A stretch of 64,000 nt of DNA, from contig NZ_JACVWU010000001.1 in the NCBI RefSeq assembly GCF_014596915.1, positions 620,001 to 684,000 of the forward strand. The letters are read 5' to 3'. Source of the DNA: Streptomyces sp. TRM68416. Its GTDB lineage: Bacteria; Actinomycetota; Actinomycetes; Streptomycetales; Streptomycetaceae. The notes under the pieces are model-generated. The model saw only the letters and a list, made by a program, of their open reading frames with translations. It was not told the DNA's origin and ran no database searches. Numbering within the stretch: the first letter of the stretch is position 1; each line of letters opens with the position of its first letter. The position numbers and the translations under genes were made by a program. Below are positions 33,223 through 43,082 of this stretch, piece by piece.

Positions 33223-35847
33223 TTACGCGGGTGGCAGCCTGTCCAGCTGGGCCTGGACGCGGGCGATGTCCTCGTCCGCCTTCGCGAGGCGGCCGCGGAT
33301 CTTCTCCACGACGTTGTCCGGGGCCTTGGCGAGGAACGCCTCGTTGCCGAGCTTGGCGGTGGCCTGGGCCTTCTCCTTCTCGGCGGCGGCGAGGTCCTTG
33401 GCGAGGCGCTTGCGCTCCGCGGCGACGTCGATCGTGCCGGAGAGGTCGAGGGCGACCTCAGCGCCCGCGACCGGCAGGGTCGCCGTGGCCGTGAAGGCGT
33501 CGCCCTCCGGCTGGAGGCGCAGCAGCTGGCGGATGGCGGCCTCGTGGGGCGCCAGCGCCGTGCCGTCCAGGGTGAGGCGGGCCGGGACGCGCTGGCCGGG
33601 CTGGAGGCCCTGGTCGGCGCGGAAGCGGCGGACCTCGGTGATGACCGACTGCAGGCTCTCGATCTCCCGCTCGGCGTCGGCGTCACGGAAGCCGCTGTCC
33701 TTCGGCCAGTCGGCGATGACGACCGACTCGCCGCCGGTGAGGGTGGTCCAGAGGGTCTCGGTGACGAACGGGACCACCGGGTGCAGCAGCCTGAGCGTGA
33801 CGTCGAGGACCTCGCCGAGGACCCGCTTGGAGACCTCGGCCGGCTCGCCGCCCGCCTGGAACGTCGTCTTGGACAGCTCGACGTACCAGTCGAAGACCTC
33901 GTCCCAGGCGAAGTGGAAGAGGGCGTCGGAGAGCTTGGCGAACTGGAAGTCGTCGTAGAGCGCGTCGACTTCGGCGACGACGGAGTTGAGGCGGGAGAGG
34001 ATCCAGCGGTCGGTGGCGGACATCCGCTCCGGCGCCGGCAGCGGGCCGTCGACCGTCGCGCCGTTCATCAGCGCGAAGCGGGTGGCGTTCCAGATCTTGT
34101 TGGCGAAGTTCCGGGAGCCCTGGACCCAGTCCTCGCCGATCGGGACGTCGACGCCGGGGTTGGCGCCGCGCGCGAGGGTGAAGCGGAGCGCGTCGCTGCC
34201 GTACTTGTCCATCCAGTCCAGCGGGTTGACCGCGTTGCCGAAGGACTTCGACATCTTCTTGCCGAACTGGTCGCGGACCATGCCGTGCAGGGCGATGGTG
34301 TGGAACGGCGGGGTGCCGTCCATCGCGTACAGGCCGAACATCATCATCCGGGCGACCCAGAAGAAGAGGATGTCGTAGCCGGTGACCAGGACGGAGTTCG
34401 GGTAGAACTTCGCGAGCGACTCGGTCTGCTCGGGCCAGCCCATGGTCGAGAACGGCCACAGGCCGGAGGAGAACCAGGTGTCGAGGACGTCGGTGTCCTG
34501 GTGCCAGCCCTCGCCGGTGGGGGCCTCGTCGTCCGGACCGACGCAGACGACCTCGCCGTCCGGCCCGTACCAGACGGGAATCCGGTGACCCCACCACAAC
34601 TGGCGCGAAATGCACCAGTCGTGGAGGTTGTCGACCCAGTCGAAGTACCGCTTCTCCATCTCCTGCGGATGGATCTTGACCTTGCCCTCGCGGACGGCGT
34701 CACCGGCCGCCTTGGCGAGCGGGCCGACCTTGACCCACCACTGCATGGACAGCCGCGGCTCGATGGTGGTCTTGCAGCGCGAGCAGTGGCCGACGGAGTG
34801 GACGTAGGGCCGCTTCTCGGCGACGATCCGGCCCTCGGCGCGCAGCGCGGCGACGATCGCCGAGCGGGCCTCCAGGCGGTCCAGGCCCTGGAAGGGGCCG
34901 TGGGCCGTGATGACGGCGTGCTCGTCCATGACCGTGATGGCCGGCAGGTCGTGCCGCTGGCCGATCTCGAAGTCGTTCGGGTCGTGCGCCGGGGTCACCT
35001 TGACGGCGCCGGTGCCGAACTCCGGGTCGACGTGCGTGTCGGCGACGACCGGGATGGAACGGTCCGTCAGCGGCAGCTTGATGAGCTTGCCGACGAGGTG
35101 CTTGTAGCGCTCGTCGTCCGGGTGAACGGCGACGGCGGTGTCACCGAGCATGGTCTCCGCGCGCGTGGTGGCGACGACGATGGTGTCGTCCCCGTCTCCG
35201 TACTTCATGGAGACGAGCTCGCCGTCGTCGTCCTGGTACTCGACCTCGATGTCGGAGATGGCCGTCAGACAGCGCGGGCACCAGTTGATGATGCGCTCGG
35301 CGCGGTAGATCAGCTCGTCGTCGTAGAGCCGCTTGAAGATGGTCTGGACGGCCTGCGACAGGCCCTCGTCCATGGTGAAGCGCTCACGGGACCAGGCGAC
35401 GCCGTCGCCGAGGCGGCGCATCTGCCCGGAGATCTGCCCGCCGGACTCGCCCTTCCACTGCCAGACGCGCTCGACGAAGGCCTCGCGGCCGAGGTCGTGC
35501 CGGGACTTGCCTTCCTTCCCGAGCTCCCTCTCGACGACGTTCTGCGTGGCGATGCCGGCGTGGTCCATGCCGGGCTGCCACAGCGTCTCGTAGCCCTGCA
35601 TGCGCTTGCGGCGGGTCAGCGCGTCGATGAGCGTGTGCTCGAAGGCGTGCCCGAGGTGGAGCGAGCCGGTGACGTTCGGCGGCGGAATGACGACGGTGTA
35701 GGCCGGCTTGTCACTCTTCTCATCGGCCTCGAAGTAGCCCCGCTCTACCCAGCGCTCGTACAGCGGCCCCTCTACATCGGCCGGCGCGTACTGGGTCGGC
35801 AGTTCGGTGTCGGGCGCTGGTGGCTGCTGCTGAGCGTTCTCGGTCAC
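33223..35847 (-). CDS. valS: Valyl-tRNA synthetase
   Basis: 874 residues, class I synthetase. [17 protein letters not shown] carries the HIGH motif (HLGH); [14 protein letters not shown] carries KMSKS near residue 530. The CP1 editing domain contains [14 protein letters not shown] and NCCS-like metal or tRNA-recognition Cys residues (INWCPRC). The C-terminal coiled coil ([20 protein letters not shown]) is the tRNA-binding arm. GTG start, single transcription unit with its own terminator. An antisense divergent gene begins 136 nt away. Confidence 0.98.
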   Translation of the reverse strand: MTENAQQQPPAPDTELPTQYAPADVEGPLYERWVERGYFEADEKSDKPAYTVVIPPPNVTGSLHLGHAFEHTLIDALTRRKRMQGYETLWQPGMDHAGIATQNVVERELGKEGKSRHDLGREAFVERVWQWKGESGGQISGQMRRLGDGVAWSRERFTMDEGLSQAVQTIFKRLYDDELIYRAERIINWCPRCLTAISDIEVEYQDDDGELVSMKYGDGDDTIVVATTRAETMLGDTAVAVHPDDERYKHLVGKLIKLPLTDRSIPVVADTHVDPEFGTGAVKVTPAHDPNDFEIGQRHDLPAITVMDEHAVITAHGPFQGLDRLEARSAIVAALRAEGRIVAEKRPYVHSVGHCSRCKTTIEPRLSMQWWVKVGPLAKAAGDAVREGKVKIHPQEMEKRYFDWVDNLHDWCISRQLWWGHRIPVWYGPDGEVVCVGPDDEAPTGEGWHQDTDVLDTWFSSGLWPFSTMGWPEQTESLAKFYPNSVLVTGYDILFFWVARMMMFGLYAMDGTPPFHTIALHGMVRDQFGKKMSKSFGNAVNPLDWMDKYGSDALRFTLARGANPGVDVPIGEDWVQGSRNFANKIWNATRFALMNGATVDGPLPAPERMSATDRWILSRLNSVVAEVDALYDDFQFAKLSDALFHFAWDEVFDWYVELSKTTFQAGGEPAEVSKRVLGEVLDVTLRLLHPVVPFVTETLWTTLTGGESVVIADWPKDSGFRDADAEREIESLQSVITEVRRFRADQGLQPGQRVPARLTLDGTALAPHEAAIRQLLRLQPEGDAFTATATLPVAGAEVALDLSGTIDVAAERKRLAKDLAAAEKEKAQATAKLGNEAFLAKAPDNVVEKIRGRLAKADEDIARVQAQLDRLPPA

Positions 35848-35983
35848 GGGCTCAGTTTAGGGGTGTCGCAGGGCTGTCCCGAAACGCGTTTGTTCTGTAA
35901 CGGTGCGCCCCCCGGTGCGCCGCGCGCCCCCCGCCTGGTCCAGGATGTCAGGACCACATAAGCATCTGGAGGGGAACCCAGTA

Positions 35984-36931
35984 ATGAGCTACAACCAGCC
36001 GGGCCCGTACGGCGGGCAGCCCCAGCAGCCCGGACCGCACGGCCAGCCGGGCCCCTACGGCCAGCAGCCGCAGGCCCCCCAGCCCGGCTACGGCTACCCC
36101 CAGCAGCCGCAGGCCCCGCAGCCGGGCTACGGCTACCCGCAGCAGGGTGTCCCTCAGCAGCAGCCCCCGTACGGCCAGCAGCCCCCTTACGGTCAGCAGC
36201 CTCCTTACGGCCAGGCCCCGTACGGCACTCCCCCGATGCCCCCGGCCCCGGGCGGCGGCAAGAAGAAGACGGGCATCATCCTCGGCGCCGTCGCGGTCGT
36301 GGCCGCGATCGGCGTGGGCGTGTACTTCGTGATCGGCGGAGGTGGCGGCGGCGGTGCGGACATCGCCGACGACGGCCCGCACAAGCTGACGACTCCGGCG
36401 ACGGTACTCAGTGAGTACAAGAAGTCCGAGAGCGACAGCGGCAGCATGACGGAAGACGACATGGCGGACGCCGAGAAGTGGGGCGTGCACGACCCCAAGG
36501 ACGTCAGCGCCGGCTACACGGCCGGGGACGAGGACAATCCGCTGAGCCAGAAGGGGATCAAGTTCAGCGGCGTCTACGGCACGATCGACGACCCCGAGAA
36601 GACCGTCGACGCGATGTTCGCTCATATGAAGAAGGAGAGCGAAAAGGGCAGCGACGACGACGTCAGCCTGGTCGGCGAGCCCAAGGCGTACGAGCCGGCT
36701 TCGCTGAAGGGCGCGGTGCTCAAGTGCCAGCAGGCCAAGGGCCCGACCGGCACGACCAGCGGCGGCCCGAAGGACGTGACACTCACGATCTGCATCTGGG
36801 GCGACCACAGCACCCTGGGATTCGTCATGCCGATGGACTTCGCCAACCTCGCGGCCGGCCGCAGCAGCGACGCGGCCGCCGACGCAGAACTGACCGCCAA
36901 GCTCCGCAACGAGGTCCGCGTCAAGGCCTGA
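35984..36931 (+). CDS. Pro/Gln/Tyr-rich single-pass membrane protein
   Basis: 315 residues. The N-terminal 90 residues are tandem repeats of the types [12 protein letters not shown] and QPPYGQ, a disordered cytoplasmic region. KKK precedes one membrane segment (about residues 94-118, [21 protein letters not shown]). The outer domain (about 125-315) begins [20 protein letters not shown] and has no family I can name. AGGGGA lies about 9 nt before the ATG. This layout is frequent in streptomycete surface proteins of unknown role. It is convergent with clpX and shares a terminator with it. Confidence 0.8.
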   Translation: MSYNQPGPYGGQPQQPGPHGQPGPYGQQPQAPQPGYGYPQQPQAPQPGYGYPQQGVPQQQPPYGQQPPYGQQPPYGQAPYGTPPMPPAPGGGKKKTGIILGAVAVVAAIGVGVYFVIGGGGGGGADIADDGPHKLTTPATVLSEYKKSESDSGSMTEDDMADAEKWGVHDPKDVSAGYTAGDEDNPLSQKGIKFSGVYGTIDDPEKTVDAMFAHMKKESEKGSDDDVSLVGEPKAYEPASLKGAVLKCQQAKGPTGTTSGGPKDVTLTICIWGDHSTLGFVMPMDFANLAAGRSSDAAADAELTAKLRNEVRVKA

Positions 36932-36950
36932 CACCGGACGCCGTGAACGG

Positions 36951-36986
36951 CGAAGGGGCCCCGGTCGGTCGACCGGGGCCCCTTCG
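36951..36986. terminator. Bidirectional terminator
   Basis: CGAAGGGGCCCCGGTC pairs perfectly (16 bp) with GACCGGGGCCCCTTCG around GGTC, between the convergent Pro-rich protein gene and clpX. Confidence 0.9.
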
Positions 36987-37003
36987 CATGCCAAGTGCGG
37001 CGG

Positions 37004-38290
37004 CTACGCCGTCTTCTGCTCCCCGGACCCCCGCCCCCGCGCATCCCGCGGAATCAGTGTCGGGTTCACGTTGGAGTGGACGACGTCGGCCGTGATGACG
37101 ACGCGGGCCACGTCCTTGCGGGAGGGGACCTCGTACATCACGGACATGAGGACTTCCTCCATGATGGCGCGGAGGCCGCGGGCGCCGGTCTGGCGGAGGA
37201 TGGCCTGGTCGGCGATGGCTTCCAACGCCTCGCGTTCGAAGTCGAGTTCCACGCCGTCGAGTTCGAAGAGGCGCTGGTACTGCTTGACCAGGGCGTTGCG
37301 CGGCTCGACCAGGATCTGGAGGAGAGCCTCGCGGTCCAGGTTGTGCACGCTCGTGATCACGGGCAGGCGGCCGATGAACTCGGGGATCATGCCGAACTTG
37401 ACCAGGTCCTCGGGCATGACGTCCTCGAACTGGTCCTTGGATTCGAGCTCCCGCTTGGAGCGGATCGTGGCGCCGAAGCCGATGCCCTTCGCGCCGGCCC
37501 GGGACTCGATGATCTTCTCCAGGCCCGCGAAGGCGCCGCCCACGATGAACAACACGTTCGTCGTGTCGATCTGGATGAACTCCTGGTGGGGGTGCTTGCG
37601 GCCGCCCTGCGGCGGGACCGAGGCCGTGGTGCCTTCGAGGATCTTGAGCAACGCCTGCTGGACGCCCTCGCCGCTCACGTCGCGCGTGATCGACGGGTTT
37701 TCACTCTTCCGCGCGACCTTGTCGATCTCGTCGATGTAGATGATCCCGGTCTCGGCCTTCTTGACGTCGTAGTCGGCCGCCTGGATCAGCTTCAGCAGGA
37801 TGTTCTCGACGTCCTCGCCGACATAGCCCGCCTCCGTGAGCGCCGTCGCGTCGGCGATGGCGAACGGGACGTTGAGCATGCGGGCCAGGGTCTGCGCCAG
37901 CAGGGTCTTGCCGGAGCCCGTGGGGCCCAGCAGGAGGATGTTGGACTTCGCCAACTCGATGGCGTCGTCACGGCCTTGGGCGCCGCCGTTCTCGCCGGCC
38001 TGGACGCGCTTGTAGTGGTTGTAGACCGCGACGGAGAGGGCCTTCTTGGCCGCCTCCTGCCCGACCACGTACCCCTCGAGGAACTCGTAGATCTCGCGGG
38101 GCTTGGGGAGTTCCTCCCAGCGCACCTCGCTCGTCTCCGCGAGTTCTTCCTCGATGATCTCGTTGCAGAGGTCGATGCACTCGTCGCAGATGTACACACC
38201 GGGCCCTGCGATGAGCTTCTTGACCTGCTTCTGGCTCTTGCCGCAGAACGAGCACTTGAGCAGATCGCCGCCGTCACCGATGCGTGCCAC
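37004..38290 (-). CDS. clpX: ClpX ATPase
   Basis: 428 residues. The N-terminal zinc domain has CSFC and CDEC pairs (residues about 12-40). AAA+ motifs: [15 protein letters not shown] (Walker A), [14 protein letters not shown] (Walker B), the GARGLR sensor 2 region; the IGF loop (KGIGFGATI) docks on ClpP. It unfolds substrates for the ClpP peptidase. GTG start; separated from clpP2 by a 171-nt gap containing a hairpin, so it can be expressed separately. Confidence 0.98.
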   Translation of the reverse strand: MARIGDGGDLLKCSFCGKSQKQVKKLIAGPGVYICDECIDLCNEIIEEELAETSEVRWEELPKPREIYEFLEGYVVGQEAAKKALSVAVYNHYKRVQAGENGGAQGRDDAIELAKSNILLLGPTGSGKTLLAQTLARMLNVPFAIADATALTEAGYVGEDVENILLKLIQAADYDVKKAETGIIYIDEIDKVARKSENPSITRDVSGEGVQQALLKILEGTTASVPPQGGRKHPHQEFIQIDTTNVLFIVGGAFAGLEKIIESRAGAKGIGFGATIRSKRELESKDQFEDVMPEDLVKFGMIPEFIGRLPVITSVHNLDREALLQILVEPRNALVKQYQRLFELDGVELDFEREALEAIADQAILRQTGARGLRAIMEEVLMSVMYEVPSRKDVARVVITADVVHSNVNPTLIPRDARGRGSGEQKTA

Positions 38291-38399
38291 GGTGTGCTTC
38301 CCCTTCGCCTGGGAGACGACTGGACGCTTTCGAATCCAGCGGCTCCTGGTGCTGCCTTATGTCCGACGGTACCTTGCCGGGGCCCTCGTTCGGGCCCCC

Positions 38400-38434
38400 C
38401 TTGGCACGGTTCACTTTGTCGTGGACCGTGCCAA
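38400..38434 (-). terminator. Hairpin between clpP2 and clpX
   Basis: CTTGGCACGGT pairs with ACCGTGCCAAG around a 13-nt loop that can pair further (CAC/GTG), 27 nt after the clpP2 stop. Confidence 0.7.
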
Positions 38435-38461
38435 GGAGCGGCAGACGATACAGCCCCTCCG

Positions 38462-39142
38462 TCAGCGGACGGCGGCGTTGTTCATCTTCCGGGTGGAGAT
38501 GATCTGGTCGATCAGGCCGTACGAGAGCGCTTCCTCAGCGGTGAGGATCTTGTCGCGCTCGATGTCCTCGCGGATCTTCTCGATCGGCGTGGTGGAGTGC
38601 TTGGCCAGCATCTCTTCCAACTGCGCGCGCATCCGCAGGATCTCGTTCGCGGCGATCTCCAGGTCGGAGACCTGGCCGCGGCCGGTCTCGCTGTAGGGCT
38701 GGTGGATCAGCACGCGGGCGTTCGGCAGCGCCATGCGCTTGCCGGGCGTACCGGCGGCCAGCAGGATCGCGGCGGCGGAGGCCGCCTGGCCCATGCAGAC
38801 CGTCTGGACGTCCGGCTTCACGAACTGCATCGTGTCGTAGATGGCCGTGAGCGCGGTGAAGGAGCCGCCCGGGCTGTTGATGTAGACCGAGATGTCCCGG
38901 TCGGGGTCCATCGACTCCAGGCACAGCAGCTGCGCCATGACGTCGTTGGCGGAGGCGTCGTCGATCTGCACGCCGAGGAAGATCACGCGCTCCTCGAAGA
39001 GCTTGGCGTACGGGTCGTACTCACGGATGCCCTGCGAGGTGCGCTCGACGAAGCGCGGAATGACGTAGCGGGACTCGGCGGCGGGACCGGTGTACTCGGC
39101 GCGCGTGCGGTCGTACAGGCCGCTGCCGGGGAAGTCGTTCAC
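38462..39142 (-). CDS. clpP2: ATP-dependent Clp protease proteolytic subunit ClpP2
   Basis: 226 residues of the ClpP serine protease family. The catalytic Ser lies in [16 protein letters not shown], the His in [15 protein letters not shown] and the Asp in the DIERDK region. ClpP proteins form barrels driven by ClpX or ClpC. GTG with TAGGAG about 8 nt upstream. It follows clpP1 by 74 nt, in the operon order clpP1-clpP2 known from S. lividans. Confidence 0.96.
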   Translation of the reverse strand: MNDFPGSGLYDRTRAEYTGPAAESRYVIPRFVERTSQGIREYDPYAKLFEERVIFLGVQIDDASANDVMAQLLCLESMDPDRDISVYINSPGGSFTALTAIYDTMQFVKPDVQTVCMGQAASAAAILLAAGTPGKRMALPNARVLIHQPYSETGRGQVSDLEIAANEILRMRAQLEEMLAKHSTTPIEKIREDIERDKILTAEEALSYGLIDQIISTRKMNNAAVR

Positions 39143-39216
39143 TGTCTGTCTCCTAGGAGCTGAGGCGGTCGGCTGGGGGCTTGTGCGGGGGTCCTTCCGG
39201 CCCCTGCTGGGGCTGC

Positions 39217-39834
39217 TCAGGCCCCGGTGCCGCCGCCGCCCGGCATGTTGGCGGCCGTGGTGATGACGTCGTCGATGAGGCCGTACTCCTTGGCCTCGTC
39301 GGCGTCGAACCAGCGGTCGCGGTCGGAGTCGCGCGTGATCTGCTCGAACGACTGACCGGTGTGCTGTGCCGTGAGCTCGGCCATGCGCTTCTTCGTGTGC
39401 AGCAGCCGCTCCGCGTGGATCTTGATGTCGGAGGCCGAACCGGCCAGACCGGCGGAGGGCTGGTGGATCAGGATCTCGGCGTTCGGGAGCGCGAAGCGCT
39501 TGCCCGGGGTGCCCGCGCTGAGCAGGAACTGGCCCATCGAGGCGGCGAGGCCCATGGCGATGGTCACCACGTCGTTCTTGATGTACTGCATGGTGTCGTA
39601 GATCGCCATGCCGGCCGTGATCGAGCCGCCGGGGCTGTTGATGTACAGGTAAATGTCCTTGTCCGGGTCGGCGGCAAGGAGCAGCAGCTGTGCGGTGATC
39701 TTGTTTGCGATGTCGTCGTCGACCGGCTGGCCGAGGAAGATGATCCGCTCGTTGAGCAGCCGGTTGTAGACCTGGTCGCCGAGGCCACCACCGATGGAAG
39801 GCTCGCCGGCGGCGGAGGGCATCAGATTCGTCAC
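39217..39834 (-). CDS. clpP1: ATP-dependent Clp protease proteolytic subunit ClpP1
   Basis: 205 residues from GTG at 39834, which has AGGTGG 5 nt upstream; a much longer in-frame reading has no ClpP-like sequence. Catalytic Ser in [16 protein letters not shown], His in [11 protein letters not shown], Asp in TRDSDRDRW. First gene of the clpP1P2 operon. In Streptomyces this operon is activated by ClgR, and matching sites lie 140-180 nt upstream. The C-terminus is Gly-rich. Confidence 0.96.
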   Translation of the reverse strand: MTNLMPSAAGEPSIGGGLGDQVYNRLLNERIIFLGQPVDDDIANKITAQLLLLAADPDKDIYLYINSPGGSITAGMAIYDTMQYIKNDVVTIAMGLAASMGQFLLSAGTPGKRFALPNAEILIHQPSAGLAGSASDIKIHAERLLHTKKRMAELTAQHTGQSFEQITRDSDRDRWFDADEAKEYGLIDDVITTAANMPGGGGTGA

Positions 39835-39975
39835 GTATCCACCTGCTCGTCTTACGACGGCGCCGGGCCGTCTCACGTTTCCCTGCGGGGGCCTGCGGCG
39901 GTTCAACCGACTTGGGGCCCCATACTCATGGACCCTAACGCGCTGGTCCCCTCGGGGAATCCCGGAGTAGGAGGT

Positions 39976-39989
39976 GTTCGCCGGGGGCG
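39976..39989. promoter_or_regulatory. ClgR-box-like operator upstream of clpP1
   Basis: GTTCGC-CGGGG-GCG fits the reported ClgR consensus GTTCGC-N5-GCG exactly. It lies 142 nt upstream of the clpP1 start. Confidence 0.6.
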
Positions 39990-40010
39990 TAGAGCGTACG
40001 GAGGGTGTTT

Positions 40011-40024
40011 GTTCGCTGCTCGCC
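40011..40024. promoter_or_regulatory. Second, imperfect ClgR-box-like site
   Basis: GTTCGC-TGCTC-GCC differs from the ClgR consensus in the last base and lies 35 nt from the first site. Confidence 0.4.
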
Positions 40025-40069
40025 GTGGTTGTGGCGGCACGGGGGCGCGCGCGGGGCCGTCGCGGCCGT

Positions 40070-40103
40070 TCGCGCAGTTCCCCGCGCCCCTTCGGGGCGC
40101 CCC
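40070..40103. repeat. Dispersed intergenic repeat, copy 1
   Basis: TCGCGCAGTTCCCCGCGCCC followed by CTTCGGGGCGC. Related sequences occur at 44257-44323 and 56221-56255 in this window; the motif is common between streptomycete genes (from memory). Confidence 0.65.
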
Positions 40104-40119
40104 CTCCGCCGTACGGCAC

Positions 40120-40150
40120 AGAGGCCCCTGGGGAATCCCCAGGGGCCTCT
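40120..40150 (-). terminator. Terminator of tig
   Basis: AGAGGCCCCTGGGG pairs perfectly with CCCCAGGGGCCTCT (14 bp, loop AAT), 27 nt after the tig stop. Confidence 0.85.
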
Positions 40151-40176
40151 GCTACGGGCTGCAAGGCGCCGTGGGC

Positions 40177-41574
40177 TCAGCCCTCGGTCTTCTCCGTGTC
40201 GGCCTCGGTGGCGTCGGCCTCGGTGGCCTCGGCGGCGACGTCGGCGGCCGTCTCGACCTCGTCCTCGTCGTCGAGGTCGATGACCTCGCCGTTGGTGTCC
40301 TTGACCGTGGCCTTCTCGACCACGACGGCCAGGGCCTTGCCGCGGGCGACCTCGCCGACCAGGAGCGGAACCTGGCCGCCCTCGACGACGGCCTGGGCGA
40401 ACTGGTCGGGGGACATGCCGGAGGAGGCCGCACGCCGCATGAGGTGCTCGGTGAGCTCCTCCTGGTTGACGTTGAGCTTCTCCTGCTTGACGAGCTCGTC
40501 GAGGACGAACTGGGTCTTGATGCCCTTGACCGCGGCCTCGCGGGTCTCGGTCTCGAACTCCTCGACCGTCTTGCCCTGGATCTCCAGGTACTTCTCCAGG
40601 TCCAGGCCCATCTGGCCGAGCTGGTGGTGCTCCAGGTTGTGCTTGCGGGTGTTGATCTCGTCCTCGAGCAGCTTCTCGGGGACGGGCACCTCGACGAGCT
40701 CCAGCAGCTTCTCCAGGACGCGCTCCTGGGCCTGCGTGGCCTGGTCGTACTGCTTCATGTTGGTGAGGCGCTTGCGGCTGTCCGCCTTCAGCTCCTCCAG
40801 GGTGTCGAACTCGGAGGCGAGCTGCGCGAAGTCGTCGTCCAGCTCGGGCAGTTCGCGCGCGGCGACCTGGGTGACCTTGACGGTGACCTCGGCCTCCTTG
40901 CCGGCGCCCGTGCCGCCCTTGAGCTCGGAGGTGAAGGTGGCCTCGGCGCCGGCCTCCAGGCCCTTGACGGCGTCGTCGATGCCGTCGAGGAGCTCACCGG
41001 AGCCGATGGTGTAGGAGACGCCCTCGGCGACGCCGTCCTCCAGGACCTCGCCGTCGACCTTGGCCTGCAGGTCGATGGTGACGACGTCGCCGTCCTGGGC
41101 GGCGCGCTCCACCGGGGAGGTGGAGGCGAAGCGCTCACGGAGCTGCTCGACCGACTTCTCGATGTCCTCGTCGGTGACCTCGATGGCGTCGACCTCGACC
41201 TCGATGCCGGAGTAGTCCGGGATCTCGATGGCCGGGCGGACGTCGACCTCGGCGGTGAAGTTCAGCGTCTCGCCGTCCTTCAGCTCCGTGATGTCGACCT
41301 CGGGCTGGCCCAGCACGTTGAGCTCGGCCTCGTTGACCGCCTCGGTGTAGAACTTCGGGAGGGCGTCGTTGACGGCCTCCTCCAGCACCGCACCGCGGCC
41401 GAACCGCTGGTCGATGACCCGGGCCGGGATCTTGCCCTTGCGGAAGCCCTTCACCGTGACCTGCTGGTTGATCTTCTTGTACGCCGCGTCGAGGCTGTCC
41501 TTGAGCTCCTCGAAGGGCACCTCGACAGTGAGCCGAACCCGGGTCGGGTTCAGGGTCTCCACGGCGCTCTTCAC
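40177..41574 (-). CDS. tig: Trigger factor
   Basis: 465 residues. The N-terminal ribosome-binding domain includes [18 protein letters not shown], the trigger factor signature. A FKBP-type PPIase domain follows ([20 protein letters not shown]), then the long helical C-terminal arms. It chaperones nascent chains at the ribosome exit. GTG at 41574 is chosen for AAGGAG about 8 nt upstream. The Glu/Asp/Ala-rich last 40 residues are an acidic tail. It lies upstream of clpP1P2 and clpX, a common order. Confidence 0.97.
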   Translation of the reverse strand: MKSAVETLNPTRVRLTVEVPFEELKDSLDAAYKKINQQVTVKGFRKGKIPARVIDQRFGRGAVLEEAVNDALPKFYTEAVNEAELNVLGQPEVDITELKDGETLNFTAEVDVRPAIEIPDYSGIEVEVDAIEVTDEDIEKSVEQLRERFASTSPVERAAQDGDVVTIDLQAKVDGEVLEDGVAEGVSYTIGSGELLDGIDDAVKGLEAGAEATFTSELKGGTGAGKEAEVTVKVTQVAARELPELDDDFAQLASEFDTLEELKADSRKRLTNMKQYDQATQAQERVLEKLLELVEVPVPEKLLEDEINTRKHNLEHHQLGQMGLDLEKYLEIQGKTVEEFETETREAAVKGIKTQFVLDELVKQEKLNVNQEELTEHLMRRAASSGMSPDQFAQAVVEGGQVPLLVGEVARGKALAVVVEKATVKDTNGEVIDLDDEDEVETAADVAAEATEADATEADTEKTEG

Positions 41575-41748
41575 GGTTCGGTCTCCTTGTGGCTGACTGC
41601 TTGGTTTCTGCCGGAGCCAGACTGGTCCGGCAAATTCGCCGCCCGGAGGACTGTCAGGGAGTGAGAGACACACGGGCGCGCAGCTTGCATAGTAACCGCA
41701 GCCGCTGAACGACCCAAAGGCGATCATCGAGGATGATCGGGCAGGTGG

Positions 41749-41822
41749 TCGGGGTGGCGGGATTTGAACCCACGGCCTTCCGCTCCCAAAGCGGACGCGC
41801 TACCAAGCTGCGCCACACCCCG
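41749..41822 (-). tRNA. tRNA-Pro (anticodon TGG)
   Basis: The - strand reads CGGGGTGTGGCGCAGCTTGG, with anticodon stem TCCGC/GCGGA around the loop TTTGGGA, a GGGTTTGAATCCC T-arm and acceptor CGGGGTG/CACCCCG with discriminator A. CCA is encoded directly after it (41748-41746). It reads codon CCA and, by wobble, CCG. Confidence 0.95.
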
Positions 41823-41951
41823 TCTGGTGCGACACGTAGGGTACATGCCCGCAGGCAGCGGGGCCGCCCCTTTGAGGGGTGTGCATCGAGGGGCGCCGAC
41901 CCGCTACGATGCCTTCAGTGCCGCGGTCACCTGACCTGCGGCGCGTCCTGT

Positions 41952-42022
41952 GCGGGCGTAGCTCAATGGTAGAGCCCTAGTCTTCCAAACTAGCTACGCG
42001 GGTTCGATTCCCGTCGCCCGCT
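41952..42022 (+). tRNA. tRNA-Gly (anticodon TCC)
   Basis: GCGGGCGTAGCTCAATGGTA opens the D-arm; the anticodon stem CTAGT/ACTAG carries loop CTTCCAA (TCC); GGGTTCGATTCCC is the T-arm; acceptor GCGGGCG/CGCCCGC with discriminator T. CCA is not encoded. A strong terminator follows 10 nt later. Confidence 0.95.
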
Positions 42023-42032
42023 CTGTACGGCT

Positions 42033-42070
42033 CGGGGCCGGGCGGAGGAAGAATCCTCCGCCCGGCCCCG
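42033..42070. terminator. Terminator after tRNA-Gly
   Basis: CGGGGCCGGGCGGAGGA pairs perfectly (17 bp) with TCCTCCGCCCGGCCCCG around AGAA. It also lies 46 nt beyond the stop of the - strand gene at 42116. Confidence 0.9.
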
Positions 42071-42115
42071 ATCGTTTTCCGTCTGCTTCCGTGCGCTTCT
42101 GGCTTCTACTTGCTT

Positions 42116-42340
42116 CTACTTGTCGGCCCGGTAGAGCTTGATGTCGCGGTTGACGAAGAGGTGGACGTATCCGCAGCGCCAGCAGATCAGACCGGTGGCG
42201 CTCTCGTCGGCCCAGGCCAGCTTCATGAACTCCATGCCGGCGCTGTTGAGCAGGACGCCCCGTTCCCGGAAGACGTCCCCCTTGCAGACCTGGCAGCTGA
42301 GCCAGACATCGCCCAGTGCCGCACGTACCGGCTTCGCCAT
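42116..42340 (-). CDS. Small zinc-ribbon protein
   Basis: 74 residues. Two Cys pairs, CQVC near residue 16 and CWRC near residue 53, indicate a zinc ribbon; the rest (EFMKLAWADESATG, YVHLFVNRDIKLYRA) is neutral and compact. The ATG has no strong ribosome binding site. It resembles a small conserved streptomycete protein, but no function is known to me. Confidence 0.7.
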   Translation of the reverse strand: MAKPVRAALGDVWLSCQVCKGDVFRERGVLLNSAGMEFMKLAWADESATGLICWRCGYVHLFVNRDIKLYRADK

Positions 42341-42432
42341 CCCGCGAACGCCCACGTTTGTTGCCGTATGACCGTGTGAGGGGGATGAGACTACCGGGCA
42401 GTAAGGGCGGTCGGCGGGGTGGGTCGGGGCTT

Positions 42433-42627
42433 CTAGAACTGGATCGAGTTGATGGTCTCCGCCAGTGAGTCGAGGAAGCGCTGGATGTCGTCGGCCATGC
42501 CGGTCGAGGCGAGGAAGAAGCCGAAGAGCACGGCGACGACCGCCGGGCCGGCCTTGAGGGATCCGCCACGGATCAACACCACCAGGACGATCGCCAACAG
42601 CAGCACCACTGACAGCGAAATGGCCAC
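42433..42627 (-). CDS. Small membrane protein
   Basis: 64 residues from GTG at 42627: two hydrophobic segments (ISLSVVLLLAIVLVVLI and AGPAVVAVLFGFFLASTGM) joined by RGGSLKAG, then a short amphipathic tail (DDIQRFLDSLAETINSIQF). A GAGGG site lies about 11 nt upstream. It looks like a genuine small gene by composition and by the clean stop. Function unknown. Confidence 0.65.
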   Translation of the reverse strand: MAISLSVVLLLAIVLVVLIRGGSLKAGPAVVAVLFGFFLASTGMADDIQRFLDSLAETINSIQF

Positions 42628-43082
42628 AACTGATCACACCCTCGGTCGGTCCGCTCTCCCGGCCCAGGGGCGCCAACCCCACGCACCCCCGCCAGAACCA
42701 TCGTGCCACCAACAGGCCCCCCGTATGCGGCGGGTGAGGCAACGTGCGTCACAACTCCGGCCGGTCCGGGGGGCGTCGGGCCGTGCGGGCGGACGCCGGG
42801 CGCGCCCCCGCACAGTAATTCGAGACGACACTCGCGCGGGGAATTCCAAGAGATCGTTTCCATCTCCACACAACGCGTTCGCAGGCATTTCGAATTGCCA
42901 TCACAGGCATGACAACAGCGGTGCGGGCAAAGGATTTACGTGATAGTTTGTCCGGATGCATCCGGACAAACCCGATGGCGTGGGATGTGAATTCCCCTCC
43001 CCGCCACCGGCTTTCACCCGCAATAGCCCGAACGCTGTCGCGCGTTTTACGAATACCCACGGCCGCCGCTAGGGTGCCTCAG
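42628..43082. other. 455-nt divergent intergenic region with palindrome
   Basis: It separates the small membrane protein gene from the acyltransferase gene. Around 42880-42970 it is less GC-rich than its surroundings and contains a perfect 26-bp palindrome. No gene was seen. Confidence 0.6.
42946..42971. promoter_or_regulatory. Perfect 26-bp palindrome, operator candidate
   Basis: GTTTGTCCGGATG is followed directly by its exact complement. It lies 112 nt upstream of the acyltransferase ATG. Length and symmetry fit a binding site for a dimeric repressor such as a TetR-type protein. Confidence 0.6.

Larger units (their letters stand above)
39835..40176. other. 342-nt clpP1 upstream region
   Basis: Between clpP1 and tig on the - strand. 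It holds the tig terminator, a copy of a dispersed streptomycete intergenic repeat and two ClgR-box-like sites. No gene was seen. Confidence 0.7.

Noticed and set aside
39835..40164. N-terminal extension of ClpP1 by 110 residues
   Set aside because: The sequence is non-ClpP-like, covers the ClgR-like sites and a dispersed repeat, and a good ribosome binding site precedes GTG at 39834.
41749..42022. tRNA pair as an integration site
   Set aside because: No integrase, no repeated tRNA 3' end and no atypical composition was seen nearby.
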